NCBI GenBank assembly: GCA_049416425.1
Contig: JBMSHD010000050.1
Coordinates: 1-15,177 of the forward strand
DNA: 15,177 nucleotides
DNA from: JBMSHD01 sp049416425
Lineage (GTDB): Bacteria > Pseudomonadota > Gammaproteobacteria > Francisellales > Francisellaceae
Reading direction: 5' to 3'
Part shown: in pieces, positions 13,671 to 15,177 of the stretch
How positions within the stretch are numbered: position 1 is the first letter of the stretch
Layout: every line of letters starts with the position of its first letter
Made by a program: the position numbers and the translations under genes
Notes under the pieces: generated by a model
What the model was told of the DNA's origin: nothing
Seen by the model: the letters and a program-made list of their open reading frames with translations, nothing else
Databases searched by the model: none

Positions 13671-15177
13671 ATGAAACGTCTGATATCTATCATTGTCTTA
13701 CTCTCTTTAAGCTCTCTGTCTTTTGCCAGTGGTTATCCGGTCACCATGTTTACGATTCAGAATAAATCCTATATCCGTGATTACCGGAGTATGTGGCCGG
13801 CAATAGAAATTAAATATGACTATTCATGGACGGGTAATGGTATCGATGAGTACGACATCGATAATGATGAAGACATGGGGAAAGTCATCTATCCGGATGA
13901 TGGCTCGGGTCGCGATTATGATGACAAATATATCTATATCGTCTCTGAAGATTCGGTTAAAAATACGGATGAATATGAAACACTTTATATAAATTTTTAC
14001 CGTATCTCCTCTGGCATTAACCTTGGCAAATTTGCCACAGCTGCCTTATCACTCCACGCCTCAGATGACGATATAAGTCTCACGAATATCCGCATTATTG
14101 ACATTGATCGATCCCTGCCCTACCGTCTTGAGATCGATAAAAAAAGCAGCCAGATGTTTGAACTTAATGTTATCAACCTATCACCTCCGACAAATATTTT
14201 TGACAGCTGGGATCCGAGCTGCGGCTTTATCTCACTAACAGGGACTGAAATTTCTGCTGTCTGCTTAAATAAGCAAAACAGCAGTCAAACCAGTACACTT
14301 GATGTCAGACGCTGTCAAAACGCACAGTTTAAAAATGACAATGGCAAACTGACTTGTGTCAATCCAGGAAACTGGAAACCCGTGGAGGAAGCTGTCTTGG
14401 GTTCCTGGAGTAACCACTGCCGCAATGCCAGCCTCAATGACAGCACCCTGCATGCCTACTGTTCGGACACAAACGGCACTATCATTTCAACTGAGCTGGA
14501 CTTAAAAAGCTGCCCCATTAATAATGTTAAAAATGATAATGGTCAGCTCATGTGTGATCTGCCTTTTGTCAGTTTAACCGATGAGCAAAACTGTAAAGAC
14601 ATCAAGTATAATCTTGGCATCCTCGGCGCATCCTGCTTGGCTGATTCTGGTGATTATGCACCCAGAAGCACCATTACTCCGGCGACATGCCATAACGGAG
14701 AAATTGCTAATCGCAATGGTAAACTGGTCTGCGCTGAAACAAAGACAAAAACCGAGCAATTTCGCTTTGATATAATCAATAATTCACTACTTTATGGCAC
14801 CATCGGTGGCAAAAGCATTCACTATCAAATCGGCTGGGATTCTGCTGATACTGATTTCAGTGTCAGCGGCAATGAATCTGAGTCCTTGAAACTGGGACCT
14901 AAAGGGAGTCGTTTTACCGATGATTATGATGATAAAAACATCTTGGTAACTTCTTATAACAACGATCAACGCCTGTTTTATATCAATATTTTTGCAGATG
15001 GTGGCAACAATGCTCTTATGGCACGAGCCGAGATAACACTTAATACGGATAACAAACCCGGTCAGATTAAACTGACAGAACAATCTGGTCAATATGGCTT
15101 AGTTGCAGAGAAAACTGGCGATAATCAGGGCTGTCTTATTAAAATTCAGCGCAATAAATATACAGATTGGATGTTAA
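13671..15177 (+). CDS. Secreted multidomain CVNH (cyanovirin-N-like) lectin, partial
   Basis: An open frame of at least 502 codons runs off the right edge. The ATG at 13671 has AAGGA (13661-13665) 5 nt upstream. Residues 1-20 are a signal peptide (MKRLISIIVLLSLSSLSFAS). After an N-terminal domain (about 24-172) come three CVNH-like modules, 184-229, 250-295 and 308-354, each with cysteines spaced 14/17/14 (18 in the third) and the family pattern C-x-(I/A)-x-L-(x)n-L-x-A-x-C ... LDL-x-x-C ... NG-x-L-x-C; the best is CRNASLNDSTLHAYC. CVNH proteins bind high-mannose glycans, so carbohydrate binding on the surface or in the environment is likely. Residues 362-500 appear to be a second copy of the N-terminal domain (shared DYDDK and YIN-F). 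It is last of the three-gene secreted run within this window. Confidence 0.85.
   Translation, partial: MKRLISIIVLLSLSSLSFASGYPVTMFTIQNKSYIRDYRSMWPAIEIKYDYSWTGNGIDEYDIDNDEDMGKVIYPDDGSGRDYDDKYIYIVSEDSVKNTDEYETLYINFYRISSGINLGKFATAALSLHASDDDISLTNIRIIDIDRSLPYRLEIDKKSSQMFELNVINLSPPTNIFDSWDPSCGFISLTGTEISAVCLNKQNSSQTSTLDVRRCQNAQFKNDNGKLTCVNPGNWKPVEEAVLGSWSNHCRNASLNDSTLHAYCSDTNGTIISTELDLKSCPINNVKNDNGQLMCDLPFVSLTDEQNCKDIKYNLGILGASCLADSGDYAPRSTITPATCHNGEIANRNGKLVCAETKTKTEQFRFDIINNSLLYGTIGGKSIHYQIGWDSADTDFSVSGNESESLKLGPKGSRFTDDYDDKNILVTSYNNDQRLFYINIFADGGNNALMARAEITLNTDNKPGQIKLTEQSGQYGLVAEKTGDNQGCLIKIQRNKYTDWML

Noticed and set aside
1..15177. CRISPR arrays, tRNA or rRNA genes, integrase genes
   Set aside because: No regularly spaced direct repeats, cloverleaf-like segments or recombinase reading frames were seen on either strand.

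Overview
The window looks like part of a gammaproteobacterial chromosome of moderate to low GC content (by eye about 40%). The basis is a gammaproteobacterial-type FolD, a pilV-pilW-pilX minor-pilin block, Sel1 repeats, and a large Rhs/SpvB-type secreted protein. Sel1, Rhs and CVNH proteins together recall host-associated lineages such as Legionellales or Thiotrichales, but no 16S or other marker is present, so the order-level placement is a guess.

Layout. On the minus strand at the left, a fused enzyme (MTAP/PNP-like nucleoside phosphorylase plus HSL-type alpha/beta-hydrolase, about 3663 down to 1834) runs with a 9-bp gap into three overlapping type IV pilus minor pilin genes, pilV-like (1824-1513), pilW-like (1529-639) and pilX-like (642-31). 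The next gene, by analogy pilY1, would lie beyond the left edge. On the plus strand, folD (3873-4760) has an extended -10 promoter and a strong Shine-Dalgarno; it is followed 9 bp later by a membrane-anchored Sel1-repeat protein (4770-5312).

The centre (5333 to about 11340, minus strand) is one very large Rhs/YD-repeat gene with a signal peptide. As written it is broken twice: a GC-rich, hairpin-rich insert of roughly 270 bp near 10730-10998 adds an in-frame stop after the N-terminal region, and a +1 frameshift lies near 9541. Only the three pieces are open reading frames, so it is best read as a pseudogene, unless sequencing error or unusual decoding is involved.

The right end (11716 to past the window edge, plus strand) holds three closely spaced genes transcribed away from the Rhs gene. 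Each has a signal peptide and each is rich in Asp and Cys. The first two are unrecognised. The third, which runs off the window, carries three tandem cyanovirin-N (CVNH)-like modules with a strict four-cysteine spacing, between two copies of an unrecognised domain. A TTGACA-N18-TATTAT promoter with a long leader lies in front. This secreted lectin-like cluster and the divergent Rhs gene are the least ordinary part of the window and may belong to one surface or host-interaction locus; that link is inference.
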